Assembly: GCA_039621445.1 (NCBI GenBank)
Contig: CP154956.1
Span: forward strand, 77,930,474-77,994,473
Source: Euglena gracilis
Taxonomy: Eukaryota > Euglenida > Euglenophyceae > Euglenales
Direction of reading: 5' to 3'
Length of the DNA: 64,000 nucleotides
In this document: positions 43,374 through 54,318 of the stretch, piece by piece
Layout: each line of letters opens with the position of its first letter
Numbering within the stretch: the stretch's first letter is position 1
The notes under the pieces: model-generated
What the model saw: only the letters and a program-made list of their open reading frames with translations
What the model was told of the DNA's origin: nothing
The model's database searches: none
Program-made: the position numbers and the translations under genes

Positions 43374-43377
43374 CCAG

Positions 43378-45000
43378 GTAGATGAGAACTACTTTTCCTT
43401 CATTCTCCATTTTCTTTCCCAGATTTTCATGGGAGTCATAAATGTTTGTAGCAGGCTGCTTATACCAAATCCTGCAGCTTGAAACTGCCAAACTCCCTCC
43501 TCCACTTGCATGCAAACATGTTTTTCTAGGCTTTTGTGCAGCTTCAAGTGAATATAAGCATCTGTCAGATCACAGAACCAACCTTTTCTTAAGTACGTGA
43601 AGATGTTTCCCATGTTTTCCAGTTGTCAACTTTTGCGGGGTGAAATGGAGGTCAAAAATCAGTCTTTCCTTTGTCTTTTCCCCATCCTTTTGGAAATAAT
43701 GAAAAAAGTGACAAAACGTTTTGCCTCCTCTTGGGGATTTGCCTTTTTTCCCCTGCACATTCGTATTCTCTCAGAATATTCTGGGCAGTCATTATTTCTT
43801 GGGGGGTTTTGAAGGAAAATTTCAAGGTCATCTGAGGGGCAATCTGCCATAACCCCCTCTCTTATCAGGTTTAATATCTCTCTGCTGGCTCCTGCTTTGA
43901 CCCAGTGGGGAATGCTGGCAAGGGGGCACCCCTGGGTTTAATGTGTCTGGGGATTCCACAGGCCCCATCACTTGGGTCCTTCCCCCTGGCTACCACATCA
44001 CTGGGGCTACAGCTGGCCCTGCCATAGGGCTTCCCAAAGACAGGCTTTCCCCCTGTTTTTGAATGATGGGGGAAGGTCTGTGTCTGCAGTGGGAAGGTAC
44101 ATATAAGGCTAGGGGATCTGTGCCGATTACCTTCTGGGTGGGCCCTGTCTGAGCCAATCTTGGGCCTCCCCCCCATGGGCTGATGTGGTGTGGATGCTCT
44201 TGAATGTGGTGGCCTCCATTGGCCTTCAGGGCCATCTGGCCTGCCTGGCCTCCATTGGCATTCTTTCCATGACTTCTCCGGTGTCTTCTCTGTCCCTTTT
44301 GATTCCCCAGATAAGTCACCTTGGCGTGATTTTCTTGAGAGACTTGGTGCCAGTTGTCTTGGCATTGGCTTGTTGCATCATGGGGTTTTGTGTTTGATGG
44401 TGCTGGGGGGAAAGTTGGACATACCTTTCCCCAATGGGATCTTTCCAGGCTGGGATACTGGCTGCCATAGCCCTGCACCTGGGCCCCGGCTCTCTTGAAT
44501 GATGGCTGCCATAGCATTGAATCTGGGCCCAGGCCCTGTTGAATGATGGCTGCCATAGCCCTGTCGAAACGGGTCTCCTTGATTCTGACTTGAACCCCCT
44601 ATATTTCTGATATTTCTTGAAAGGCTGCCATAGCCCTTGCTTTGTCCCCTGGAAGGGGGGGAACAGAGAAAATGAGGGTGAGTCTGTCCGACCTGTGCTG
44701 GTACTCCCTTGTTGTGTTCTTGTCTTCCTGACCACAATTGACAATGGTCCATGGCCATTACCATGTTCAGCGCATGATTTTAAATTCTTTGATGTAGTGG
44801 GGGAGGGGTAGCGACGGCCACGGACTGATGTGCCACTGCCACCGCTCCAGCTTCCCCAGCTTCTGTGCTGCTGTGTCTCCACCTTCTGCAGCTTCAGCTG
44901 CTCACTTGGAAGTTTTATAAAGTTCTTCTTGGCAATCTGAATTTCTTGGAAGTTCATTCTTCATGGAAGTCCACCATTTGTTTTGTCGTCGTAATTGAAA
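43378..45000 (-). pseudogene. DIRS-A3 gag and RT N-terminal half
   Basis: Gag starts near 44,957 (MNFQEIQIAKKNFIKLPSEQ, aligning with the DIRS-A1 start at 12,499) and is Gln/Gly-rich with GYGS repeats. RT follows in broken frames (SERIRMCRGKKANP, FHYFQKDGEKTKERLIFDL, FGISSLLQTFMTPM) to the codons just before YLDD, where gypsy-3 inserted. At the position of the DIRS-A1 TAA this copy has CAA. Confidence 0.8.
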
Positions 45001-45159
45001 TGCTTCTGGGAAAAATTCTAGTTGAACTCGAAGAGTTGAACTTCTCCTCCTTGAAGTCGGAGGTCCGAAAAAAGTTTGGTCTACGGGTTGATGACAGTGA
45101 TGGTGTTCGTGAATGCAATGCTCCTCGTAAATAATTCTAGTTGAACTCGTAACAGTGAA

Positions 45160-45475
45160 ATTATTTCTCCTCGAGGGGCAGAATTAGGAATCTGCAAACT
45201 CGGACAACAAAAAGCAGTAAGAAGCACCCCCGCGAGCACCAACAACGCCGGAACAGAACAGCCGGCAAGGAACGCAGGACCTCACCATCTCGAAGTGCGG
45301 AGCCCAAATGTTCGGTGCGGTGCGTCTGGATCTTTGGGCGAGGCCATGACTTGCTCGGCCCGGCGCAGTGATTGTTTTGATGCGCTGGGTCAGGAGTCTT
45401 CGCTTAGTGACTCTTTCGCCGGAGTTGGCCGATTCCTATTTGCCCTTTGACACCCAGAAGAAAGGAACCACTCAA
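45160..45475. repeat. Head-to-head DIRS termini
   Basis: The DIRS-A3 5' terminus (to about 45,310, with CACCATCTCGAAGTGCGGAGCCC) abuts a DIRS-B-like 5' terminus on the plus strand (about 45,338-45,470, with CCGGAGTTGGCC). Both contain versions of the conserved CAACTCCGGC core. Confidence 0.65.
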
Positions 45476-45716
45476 AATTTCGTCAAGTTTGGGAGGAAAT
45501 ACCTATTGGAGAAGGTTCTCTTCCTCACGGCAAGGTTAACATACTCCCAGGTTGTGAACAGCACCTACCATGGTCAAAAAGTTCACAGTGGTGATTTGGT
45601 CCAACAATTGTTATTCTCACTTTGGAATTGGTGCAGTGGTGTACCTGCTGTTCCACTCGCTGTCCAGAACAAATTATTGGTGGAGACAAGCTCTTCATCA
45701 TTGAAGTAAATGACCC

Positions 45717-46332
45717 ATGAAAGATAACAAGCAACAGCTGGACAACACCGTGTCCAAGAAGATACCACTGGAGAATCTGTCGGTGCGGCCTCCGTCTGGC
45801 AAACCGTGGCTTTCCCCAAAAGAAAATTTCCTGTTCAGAAATTTACTCACCAGAAAGGGGCGGCCACAGCCATTGGCAGTTGGTGGCCAAGAAACCAAAG
45901 ACAAAACAACGATCAAACCCATTCTACCAGAATTTTGGTCCAGTCCCCCACAAGAGGCAACAATTGAGGCCCCAAGGTGGACATCCACCAAATTCCCCAG
46001 CAATCCAAAGCCCCTGTACGGGCAGATGGAATGTGGGCCAAGGAGGAAAACATCGACCAAGCCTTGGAGGCCAATTCTGCAAGCACATACCCACTGGACG
46101 GGGCAAAAGACGTCTGCCTAAGACCCTTAAAATTTTTCTCCCCTTATCAACCCCTCCAAGAGGAAAAGGAGGCCCACAGTGGCCCCCCAAGACTTCCAAT
46201 GCAGCTGGAGACCCACATCAAATCAAGCCAAAGGCGAAGAAAAGCCATGTCAATGGGGCCAAGGTCATTACGGCCAAAAAATTCAATCCCACTGGGGGCA
46301 TCACTTTACAGGCCCTGGGGGCCAGAAGCTAA
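45717..46332 (+). CDS. Gag-like ORFs of a plus-strand DIRS-type element
   Basis: Two overlapping frames (45,717-46,121 and 45,880-46,332) encode Pro/Lys/Gln-rich, basic proteins without enzyme motifs. They follow a DIRS-B-like terminus, so a DIRS gag is the likeliest reading. Which frame is natural is unclear. Confidence 0.4.
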
Positions 46333-46336
46333 CTAG

Positions 46337-47182
46337 ATGCAGCCCAATAGGGCATTAATACATTTCCCAGCCCCAAGAGGACCCCCCAAAGGGACCCACA
46401 GAGGCCCTTTGCTTGGACAAGGGGGTACACACCTTGTGGAGGAAGTGTTGGGGCGGCCCCTGGGGTGCGGCGCCAGGCAAGACAAAACACAAGAAAAAAA
46501 CATCGGCGGAATGTTCAATACAGCGCTTATATATGACCTCCGCTCTGTAGTCCGGTTCAAGCCTGAACACTTCAACTCCGAATGGCAGCCAATGCTTGTG
46601 TTTGAATTGGAAGAATTACTGGAAACTGTTTGTACCCAGAAACGGAAGTGTTTAATGGACTACTGGCAGGAGGATGAATGTCAGTTTGACAGATCCATAA
46701 GAGACAGGCCACTCAGAAGTGAAGGGGTAACAAATTGGAGCAGATGGAGCGTCCGAATTCCTGAAGAAGGACGGAGATCTGCCTTGACAGTGCGGAGGGG
46801 CCAAGCACCAGATGAAGAAAGAAGTCCAGCTCAAAGCTATGATGGTTCAGCGGAAGAACTGGAAGAACCATTGCAGCCATTTGAGAGGAGAAATGTGTTG
46901 CTGGAGGCAAGACAAGAGCCAGAAGAAGAGGTGTATTATGAGGTGGATGAACCAGAGACGCAACCCAGACGAATAGGAAGCAGAAAAAGGATAAAGAGAC
47001 AATACATCTCGGAAGAGTATGCCGTGCGCTGGGAATTCATTGACCAGATCCTGGACAAGTTCAACATCCAGCGAGAAGGGGTGCAAGAGGCCTTTGCATC
47101 GTGGGTCAACTCAAGCTTCCCCGACTTCTGGACCAATGAAGATAATGTGTTCTCCAGAAGACGGACAACAGAAAGGATATGA
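46337..47182 (+). CDS. Unidentified 281-codon acidic protein
   Basis: The frame is uninterrupted with a normal residue mixture. After a short Pro/Gly-rich start it has NTALIYDLRSVVRFKPEHF, a charged Glu/Arg-rich middle, a basic patch (RRIGSRKRIKRQYI) and a helical end (WEFIDQILDKFNIQREGVQE). I recognise no family. It could be a retroelement structural protein, given its surroundings, or a captured host gene. Confidence 0.5.
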   Translation: MQPNRALIHFPAPRGPPKGTHRGPLLGQGGTHLVEEVLGRPLGCGARQDKTQEKNIGGMFNTALIYDLRSVVRFKPEHFNSEWQPMLVFELEELLETVCTQKRKCLMDYWQEDECQFDRSIRDRPLRSEGVTNWSRWSVRIPEEGRRSALTVRRGQAPDEERSPAQSYDGSAEELEEPLQPFERRNVLLEARQEPEEEVYYEVDEPETQPRRIGSRKRIKRQYISEEYAVRWEFIDQILDKFNIQREGVQEAFASWVNSSFPDFWTNEDNVFSRRRTTERI

Positions 47183-47593
47183 GCCAACTCACCATTGACC
47201 TTCATGAATCAAGTAATCGTCAAGATCATCTCGGACCAGGTGCAGGAGATGGTGCTGATTGCACCAGAATGACGCACGACAACATGGCGGCTTGTGCTGC
47301 AGAAGATGACGGTCAAGTTTACCATTTTCGAGGACGGAACCCTTTTTTTCGAAATCTAGGACCAACAGACGGGCCAGGTGCATCCGACTTGGCCATTGCG
47401 TTGGCCAGTCTGGGCATGCTTGGTCCGGTACCAAAGATTCCAGGAGGAGACCCTCAAGGACATGGAACCGGGAGATGAAGGAGCAACGTCCAGTGCCCGC
47501 AGGAGAAGTCAACATGAACGTGAACTCTCCGAGGCTAAGAAGAGGAGATATTGTCGGCAGCGATATCAGCGGTTCACGAAGACGTGGGAATAA
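47183..47593 (+). CDS. Unidentified ORF remnant following the 281-codon ORF
   Basis: A frame open except for two stops encodes FMNQVIVKIISDQVQEMVL, then TVKFTIFEDGTLFFEI, then a basic C-terminus (RRRSQHERELSEAKKRRYC). Its regular amphipathic pattern suggests it was once coding, possibly downstream of or fused to the 281-codon protein. Function unknown. Confidence 0.3.
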
Positions 47594-47732
47594 GGCGGTG
47601 TAAACCGAATGTTGCCTGCCCTCCGTTCCCCCTGTCTAATCACCCTCCTCTGTGAGACCAGTGTCCAAGAACCTGATGCCATTATCCCAACCACCAATCA
47701 GCAGGTCACAGCATTCATCCCAAAATGTCTAT

Positions 47733-48441
47733 TGTAGACCGTTGGGGGTCGTCAACGGTCTAGGGGGGGGGGGGAGGCACCCAAAGGACCATTTTTCAAA
47801 GTCACGCACAACATCGCTAAGTGCGCGCTTAAATTCACTTTTCGGAAACCTTCCAATTCATTCTCGAGTTTGAACAAAAACCCCAAAGGTAGCCAATTAT
47901 CCCCATTTCACAGACATTTGTGGGTTTTTTTCCTGACTATTATCGGAGTTTGAAGTTTTGGAAGCGGAATTCAAATCAACAAGATCTCTTGGATATTTGA
48001 CAAGTACTGAATTCTACAGTGGAAGTGGATTGATTCAATAGTGACAGGGGATTTTCCAACTGCCGGACGCCCTCCGGCCACCTTTTTGACCCATTCCGGT
48101 GTGTGTGGACTTCCGGACATCGGTGTTGGTGTGTGGCATTCTTTGTGCTATTTGCATTTTTTGGGTTGGCAAACCACATTTCGAAGGATAGCACCAAAGG
48201 TTTTCAATGGGAGTTTGGGGAATTTTTGAAATGTTGTTTCCGATCCTACGCGGGCAGTCCCAGCCGGGAGGGAACCCGGGGGAAACACCCGAAAATGACT
48301 TGAGCCCACCATTTTTGGGAAAAAACCCGGTTCCGGCGGGGGCACCCGCACCCCCCCACGGGCTGGTGGCTGGGGGGACGGACCCCGGCGAGGGGGCGCC
48401 TGGCCTGGCCCTGGCACGGGAGGGGGGTGCGGCCCTGAACA
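47733..48441 (+). repeat. Gypsy-1 5' LTR
   Basis: Ends are TGTAGACCGTTG and GCCCTGAACA. It matches 59,915-60,620 at roughly 97-98% by eye and contains a G12 run near its start. Confidence 0.95.
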
Positions 48442-48459
48442 TAGTAAGCAGAGGTTGCT
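48442..48459 (+). promoter_or_regulatory. Gypsy-1 primer-binding site
   Basis: TAGTAAGCAGAGGTTGCT follows the LTR. GCAGAGGT is shared with gypsy-2 and gypsy-3 at the same distance, but the first bases differ from TGGTC, so priming may be weakened. Confidence 0.55.
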
Positions 48460-48474
48460 TCACTGACCCTGTCA

Positions 48475-50216
48475 GTGAAGAGTTTTCAGAATCCCTGAAC
48501 ACGACAATCACAGGAGTTTTTGCCAGCCCTGTCAGCTAAAAAGTTTTCAGCCCAGAAAACACGGAAAGTTTTGATGGCACAGCCAGCAGAAAACCTGCTG
48601 AAAATTTTGGCATGATCACAGATTTTTCAGAATCAAACACGAATGCCGCTCAATCTGTGAATGTGGAATCACAGACTTTTTCAGGTCAGCCAGCAGATTT
48701 TTCAGAAACCAGCCCCCGCAGTCAGAGTGTCAGACCTGCAGAATCTGTGGAATCTGATGGGTTGTTTCAGTCAACTGATTGGTTGAGTGGTTGGAATCGT
48801 TAAGGCTTTTCTGCAGTTTCTCTCAGCCAATCTTCAATCTCAAAGCAATCTCAATTCAATTCAATTCCCAGCTCCCAGTCATTTAACACACAATCACAGG
48901 TTGCCTCAGATGATAATTCAGATTTCTCGTCTGAAAAATTAGGGGTTAGCCCTGAAAACCCAGTCCCCGTAAGGATGATAACTGCACAGGGGGAAATTCA
49001 CAGCCAGAACGGGAAAATCAGCTGGTTCAGTGGGCAGAATCCCCCCGTCGTATCAAAGTGACTGTGAAACGGAGGGGGAGGGTGTACAAAACCCAGACCG
49101 GTTGAGAGAAATGGAAGATTTTTTGATTGCAGCAGGCTGGGTACCACCGAGAAATAAAAAATCTTGAACAAAATTTGCCAGAATTTTCTGCGAATTTCGG
49201 GTTTCTGATGCAAACCCCCCAGATGCACAGCCAGTTTGGAAATCAGTGTCCAGATTTTTGGACACAAATTCCACAGATCGAGGGCGGTGAACCTGTACTT
49301 TTATTGGAGGACAGATTTTCAGTTAGCCGTAGATTAACAGCCAGCGAGGGGATGTTAATTTCGACACAGCCAGCCCCTGAAAATTTAACATCAGCAATTT
49401 TAACAGCTGAATCTGGCAATCTGGCCATAGGGGGGCCAGCCGGGCTGTTAAATCAAGTTGGGTCTAACATGCAAATGAGGGGGGATGACGAAATGGAACC
49501 AGAATTACCTGTTTTTCAGCCCCCTGTTTATGAATCACAGCCCCCCGAATCAAATTGTCAGATGATGGGGGGTGATGATTTTGACTCATGGGACCAATGG
49601 GCATATGGGGTGGATTGTCATTTACAGGAATTGAGCCGAAGTGTAATTAACTGGGAGAGCATAATTCTCCCCCAGGTCGTAATTGAGAATCGGCTGGAAA
49701 ATTTTGAGAAGAATTTGGCTGAAAAAAATGCCAGAGCACAGGCAGAACTTTTACAATTCATCCATGAAAATTTGGAGAAACGAACGGCTGAAATGTGCAG
49801 CCAGTTTGAGCAAGAAAAGCAAAAAAGTCAGGAACAAATTCAGCAATCAGTCAGCCAATTTATTTTACGGTGCCAAGAGTGCAGTTGAAAGCATCGCAAA
49901 CTGCCACAAACAACTTTTGGGAATCGAAGTTCAAAGGCAGATTGAAGAAAAATTTCATGATTTTGAGAACAAGTTACGAGATTTTCTGGGCAGTGAACTG
50001 GCACAACTTGAGAGCCATGAAAACGATGTCCAAAACAAATTGTTTGCACCAGGTGGGTTGGTTGAGCAAGTTGGAATTTGTTTGCATTCTGTTGAGCAAA
50101 TTAAGTCAGATTTTCAGAAGGACATTTTGGCAATTCGACAAGCAAATCGAGAGCTATGCTCTGGGGTAGACAAAAAATGGTGGGGGAGGAATCAAAGTCA
50201 AGTTTTGGGACCTTAA
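48475..50216 (+). CDS. Gypsy-1 gag, N-terminal part
   Basis: The first stretch (to about 49,060) is Ser/Gln/Phe-rich with FSES and FSET repeats and is interrupted by TAA at 48,537 and 48,801 while composition continues unchanged. Later frames (49,127-49,888 and 49,860-50,170) encode acidic and coiled-coil sequence such as ENRLENFEKNLAEKNARAQ. Small indels move the frame near 49,070, 49,860 and 50,170. It corresponds to the coiled-coil gag region of gypsy-2. Confidence 0.65.
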
Positions 50217-52664
50217 CCCAGGAAATTCAGCAGCGATTTGAAGCAACTAGAAACGAGAGCAAAGCTCTGGGGGGCAGGGTCGCAGCAGTTGAGAATTTTC
50301 TGGGAAGCCAGGAGGTGCCTTGGGATAAGGTGGTTGAAATGCTGGGAAAATCAGAAGCAACAATTCAATTGGAAGTTCGCAGGGAAATGGCAGCCCAGGT
50401 CAGAAAAATGATGGAAATTATGATGGTGCAAATGATGGATGAAAAGCTGAGGCAAACCCAAAAGGAAGAACATTTTGAAAAATTGCAAACTGACATTGAA
50501 AATCGAGTGAAACAGCAACTTTTCTCAGTTTTCATGAACATGCAGACAGATTTTCAGCGTGAAAAGAGTCAACGGGAGGGTTTGCAAAAACTATGTCAAA
50601 CTTTGCAGACTCGTTTGGATTTCATGGAGGGGAGGGTTCAGGAAATTTCAGCCGAAAAAACACAGCAAATTGACCCCAAGGCACCTGAAGTGGCCCAGCC
50701 CAAGACAATAAATCAGCCGAATTCTGGAATTTTTGGCATTAAGGGGGTGTCACCGGCTCAATCATCTGGGATTTTTGGGATTAAGGGGGTGACCCCAATG
50801 ATGCCATGTGAAATCTGGGATGTAGACCTGGGCGGGTGTAGACCATCAAATAGTTCACAGGGGGGTGCAATTGCAATAAATCAGGTCAGAGGCATTTGTG
50901 CCATTGGGGGGGCACCCCAGCGACCCCCAGTCATAAGCGTTGGAAACCCAGCATTGCAGCATGTGATGAGAAATTTGATTGCACCCAAATTTTCAGGGAA
51001 ATCACAGGATTGGCAGCAATTTTCAGAGGATTGGGAAGCATTTTTACGGAAACTGACTTCTGGAGGGGGAGAGGTCAGTGACGATTTGAAAGTTGCTCTG
51101 TTGGAGGATTGTCTTGACGAAACGAGCAAAAAAATTCTGAAGCTCCATCTCAAGGAAGGGGGGATCAATTTTAATGCCGGGTGGGGTCACCTGGAAATGA
51201 CATTTTCGCAGAACCAGGAATCTGGGGCAAGGCAAAATTGGCAGCAGGTGAGCCTTTTTAATATGGGCAAAGTAGCCCTTGAGCACTGGCTTGCATTTCA
51301 GGCAAATTTCAAGATGGCCAAGTGCAAGGTTAAGGATGCCGGGGAGGGGGAAGCAAAACGACTTTTGTTGCAGAAACTTCCCTCATTCATCCTAAAATGG
51401 GTTTCAGATGAGGAGGAAAGGAGGCTGAATAATCAGCCAACTTTACGCCTAAAGGTGCCAGGGAATATGAATTCAGAAATGGTTTCGGAAAGCTTGGGGA
51501 GAATACTTGGGAAAAGACCCACAAAAGTGTCGGAAATTCACGAGGGGGAATTTGAAATCATTTTCCCTGACATCTCTGCCTATGAAAAAGTCAAGGGTTT
51601 TCATGGCAAAGAGTTTGACGATTCAAACGTTTTGTTTCAGGTTCAGGAAATTGAACCGGTTTTGACCACCGAGAATATTTTCAACCTCGTGAAAACAAAG
51701 TTGACACTCAGAAACAAGCATGACGCCTTTCAAAGTTCTGTTTCATCCCCAGGCTATCAAGGGTTTAGGCGTTCAAGGTCGGTGGGTGCTGAAAATCAAG
51801 GGGGGAGGCAATCGGGGAGTCGGAAGAGTTCACCTGGGTCAACCCCGGGTAGGGCAACGACACCTCCCCCAGCCAGAAGCAAATCACAAATCAGCGAAAC
51901 AGCAAAACCTGATCAATCTGTTGCGGTTTCATCTTCAAATGTGCAGCCATCAAGCAATTCTTCAAGGCTTTCAACGGTGGAGAACCCACCCAATGTGCAA
52001 AGACCGGTGGTGGGGGGGGGCACAATGGATCCCACCCCCCTCACAACCAACAATGCCGTATGTTGCTAGACAAGACCCGTGGAACAGAAACAATTTTCAG
52101 CCGTATGGCAAGGGCAGCCAATGGAAAGGGGGGAATAATTCCCAGGGACATGGGGCAAACAACTCCCAATGGTACGGGGGTAACCAACAGGGGTACAAGG
52201 GGAAGGGTGGTAAGGGAAGGGGGAGAGGCAAAGGTTATGACCAGAATTTTAGTGCCAAAGGGGGGAAGGGCAATAACAATGACCCTACACCAACGGTGGC
52301 CCCCCCTGTTCGCCTTTAGGGATGCAGGGGTAGAAAATTTCAGGGGTTTATGACCCCGGGCAGTGGAAACCCCAACCCAGCTTCTAAACCCAACCCTTCC
52401 ACTCGTAACCTCCAATCCACCAACCATCTTACCACAAACGAAATGATCGGGAGCGGAGCTTGGAGTGAAGTCAAAAGGGCTGGCCGAGCCCAGCGTGATG
52501 GAGTGAGGGAGCGAGAAGCCAAGACCCCCCGGAGCCAAGGAGAGCAGGCACGGCCCGGAGGCGGGCGAAGGAGGTATGAGGGGCAGCGAATCCCCTCCCA
52601 TTCCTTTCGCGTGCACATCCTTCCCCATTCCACATGCCAAGCCAAAACTATTATGATTGTTTGA
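50156..52664 (+). CDS. Gypsy-1 gag, coiled coil, capsid and nucleocapsid
   Basis: An open frame of 637 codons begins with coiled-coil sequence, continues with Gly/Ile repeats (IFGIKGVSPAQSSGIFGIKG) and reaches a capsid-like region, LIAPKFSGKSQDWQQFSEDW. After a G9 run (52,012-52,020) the natural frame moves by one and encodes a basic GNNSQWYGG/KGKGGKGRGRGKG nucleocapsid tail. A TAG at 52,317 is followed by the same frame open to a TGA at 52,662, overlapping the methyltransferase ORF. No zinc knuckle is seen. Confidence 0.8.
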
Positions 52665-53811
52665 GTGGGAATAGGCGGGCCTCAAACAAAAAGTGGGCCA
52701 GAAAATTTCCCAGGGCATTGGACCTCTTTTCTGGGAAAAATTCAGTGGGAAATTATTTGCGAGAAAAGGGTTATGAGGTGATTTCGGTGGACATCAACCC
52801 AGGTTTTCACCCAACCCATCCCGTGGACATCCTAGAGTGGGAGTATCGAGTATACCCCCCTGGATATTTCCACGTCATAACGGCTAGTGTGCCTTGCATG
52901 GAGTATAGTCGTGCTAAGACGGTGGGAGAAAGAAATTTGGAGTGGGCAGACCAACTTGTGACAAAAACTTTGGAAATCGTGGAATATTTTCAGCCCAAAT
53001 TATGGTGGATTGAAAACACCGAACGGGACTTTTGCCAAAAAGGCATTGTGTGCAAAACTTGAATTTTATCGATGTGGATTATTGTCAATTTTCAGACTGG
53101 GGATATCAAAAACCCACTCGGATTTGGGGGAGTGAAAATCTGTTGAGTTTGAAGGACAAACTTTGTGATGGGAACACCTGCCCCCATTTGATTGTGAGTG
53201 AGGGGGGTGGTTTGGTTTACAAAGAACAATTGGGAGGAAACGGAATGAGGGTGAGCACTCAACAAAAATGGAGGGTACCTGAAAAATTGGTCGAGTACCT
53301 TCTTTCGGCCCTTGATTTTAAGGAGGAAAAGTTTTCCTTTAATCGTGAGGATTATGCCGTTCGAAATTCATTTGTGCAAATGATTGAGGAGAATTTTCAA
53401 AGGAGGGCCGAGGTGGATTGTTTTGCTTCTACCCAAAATTCTCAGTGCACATCATATTTGACCGAGAAGGAAAATGCTTTGGCGGTACCATGGGGAGGGG
53501 GGGGTACGGTTTGGTTGAACCCCCCCTGGACATTGTGGCCAAAGGTGGCAATGAAATTGCAAAAGGACCCTTGTGATGCCATTTGCATTTTACCCGATTG
53601 GAGCAAAGGTTGGGTAAGGGAACTTGTTCGGAAGGCATCAAAAAAGTTGTATTTTCCACCCGGAACCAAGCTTTTTGAGGTGGATGGGAAACCAATGGGG
53701 GGTGTGAGGTGGGGAGTTTGGGCCTTGTTGATAGAGGGTAATAAGCCCCCCGCCAACACTAGCAACCACAAGAAACCGAAGGTGGTACATTTGAAATCAC
53801 GGATGGTTTAA
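52634..53811 (+). CDS. Gypsy-1 C5-cytosine-methyltransferase-like and Dam-like double domain
   Basis: The C5-type part has RALDLFSGKNSVGNYL (motif I), VISVDINP, ITASVPCMEYSRA (motif IV, putative catalytic Cys) and WWIEN. A one-base indel near 53,017 shifts the frame, after which FIDVDYCQFSDWGYQKPTR continues. The Dam-like part (about 53,395-53,790) has VDCFASTQNSQ, VWLNPPWTLWPKVAMKL with NPPW, and CILPDWSKGWVREL. The order C5 then Dam then protease differs from both sister elements. The TAA at 53,809 is followed by the same frame open into the protease. Catalysis is inferred from motifs. Confidence 0.85.
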
Positions 53812-53862
53812 AAGAGATACCCACCCACAGGGATTGAGAAATTTTCGAAGGACCGACAACTT

Positions 53863-54318
53863 TTGATTCGGGCAAGGGTTGTTTTAGGGAACGGGGAGGA
53901 ACAAAATATGGACATTTTGGTGGACACCGGTGCCGAGGCTAACCTCATAAGACAAGGGTTAGTGAGTGAGCACCTAATGTATTCGGCCGAACACCCCTTA
54001 AGGTTTGAAACCGCTAACGGTCAAGCCTTGAGTGGTGGGGGGAGGTGCACTAAGGTGGTGATGAAGTTGCAAGGGGAGGTGAGTGATAACACCCCACCCA
54101 CAGATTTTGAGTACGATGTGGAATTTTATGAAGCCAATATCAAAGTGGACGCAATTTTATCATACCCATGGCTTGTACGCACAAAAATCGGAATTTTTCC
54201 ACATCACCGTGCTTTGGTAGTGGAGGAACCCGAATTGACATTTTTGTTCGGTGTGAGAGATCATAGGAGAAAACGGCAAGGAAAAGTCCCTTGCACCCCA
54301 CCCCAAGGGGGGGGGTGA
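53863..54318 (+). CDS. Gypsy-1 aspartic protease
   Basis: The active site reads MDILVDTGAEANLIRQGLV, followed by LRFETANGQALSGGGR. The frame is the same as the Dam-like domain upstream and ends TGA directly after a G9 run (54,307-54,315); RT is in the -1 frame. A tenth G would fuse protease and RT. Confidence 0.88.
   Translation: MIRARVVLGNGEEQNMDILVDTGAEANLIRQGLVSEHLMYSAEHPLRFETANGQALSGGGRCTKVVMKLQGEVSDNTPPTDFEYDVEFYEANIKVDAILSYPWLVRTKIGIFPHHRALVVEEPELTFLFGVRDHRRKRQGKVPCTPPQGGG

Larger units (their letters stand above)
30223..45300 (-). mobile_element. DIRS-A3, split by gypsy-3
   Basis: The two parts are 45,300-43,378 (5' terminus, gag, RT N-half) and 32,052-30,223 (RT C-half, RNase H, Dam-like, recombinase). 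They join exactly across gypsy-3 after removing one CCAG duplication. DIRS-B2 truncates its recombinase end. Confidence 0.85.

Noticed and set aside
47179-47515. RNase H or recombinase of DIRS-C continuing to the left of gypsy-1
   Set aside because: No RNase H or recombinase motif is visible on the minus strand there, so continuity of DIRS-C across gypsy-1 is not shown.
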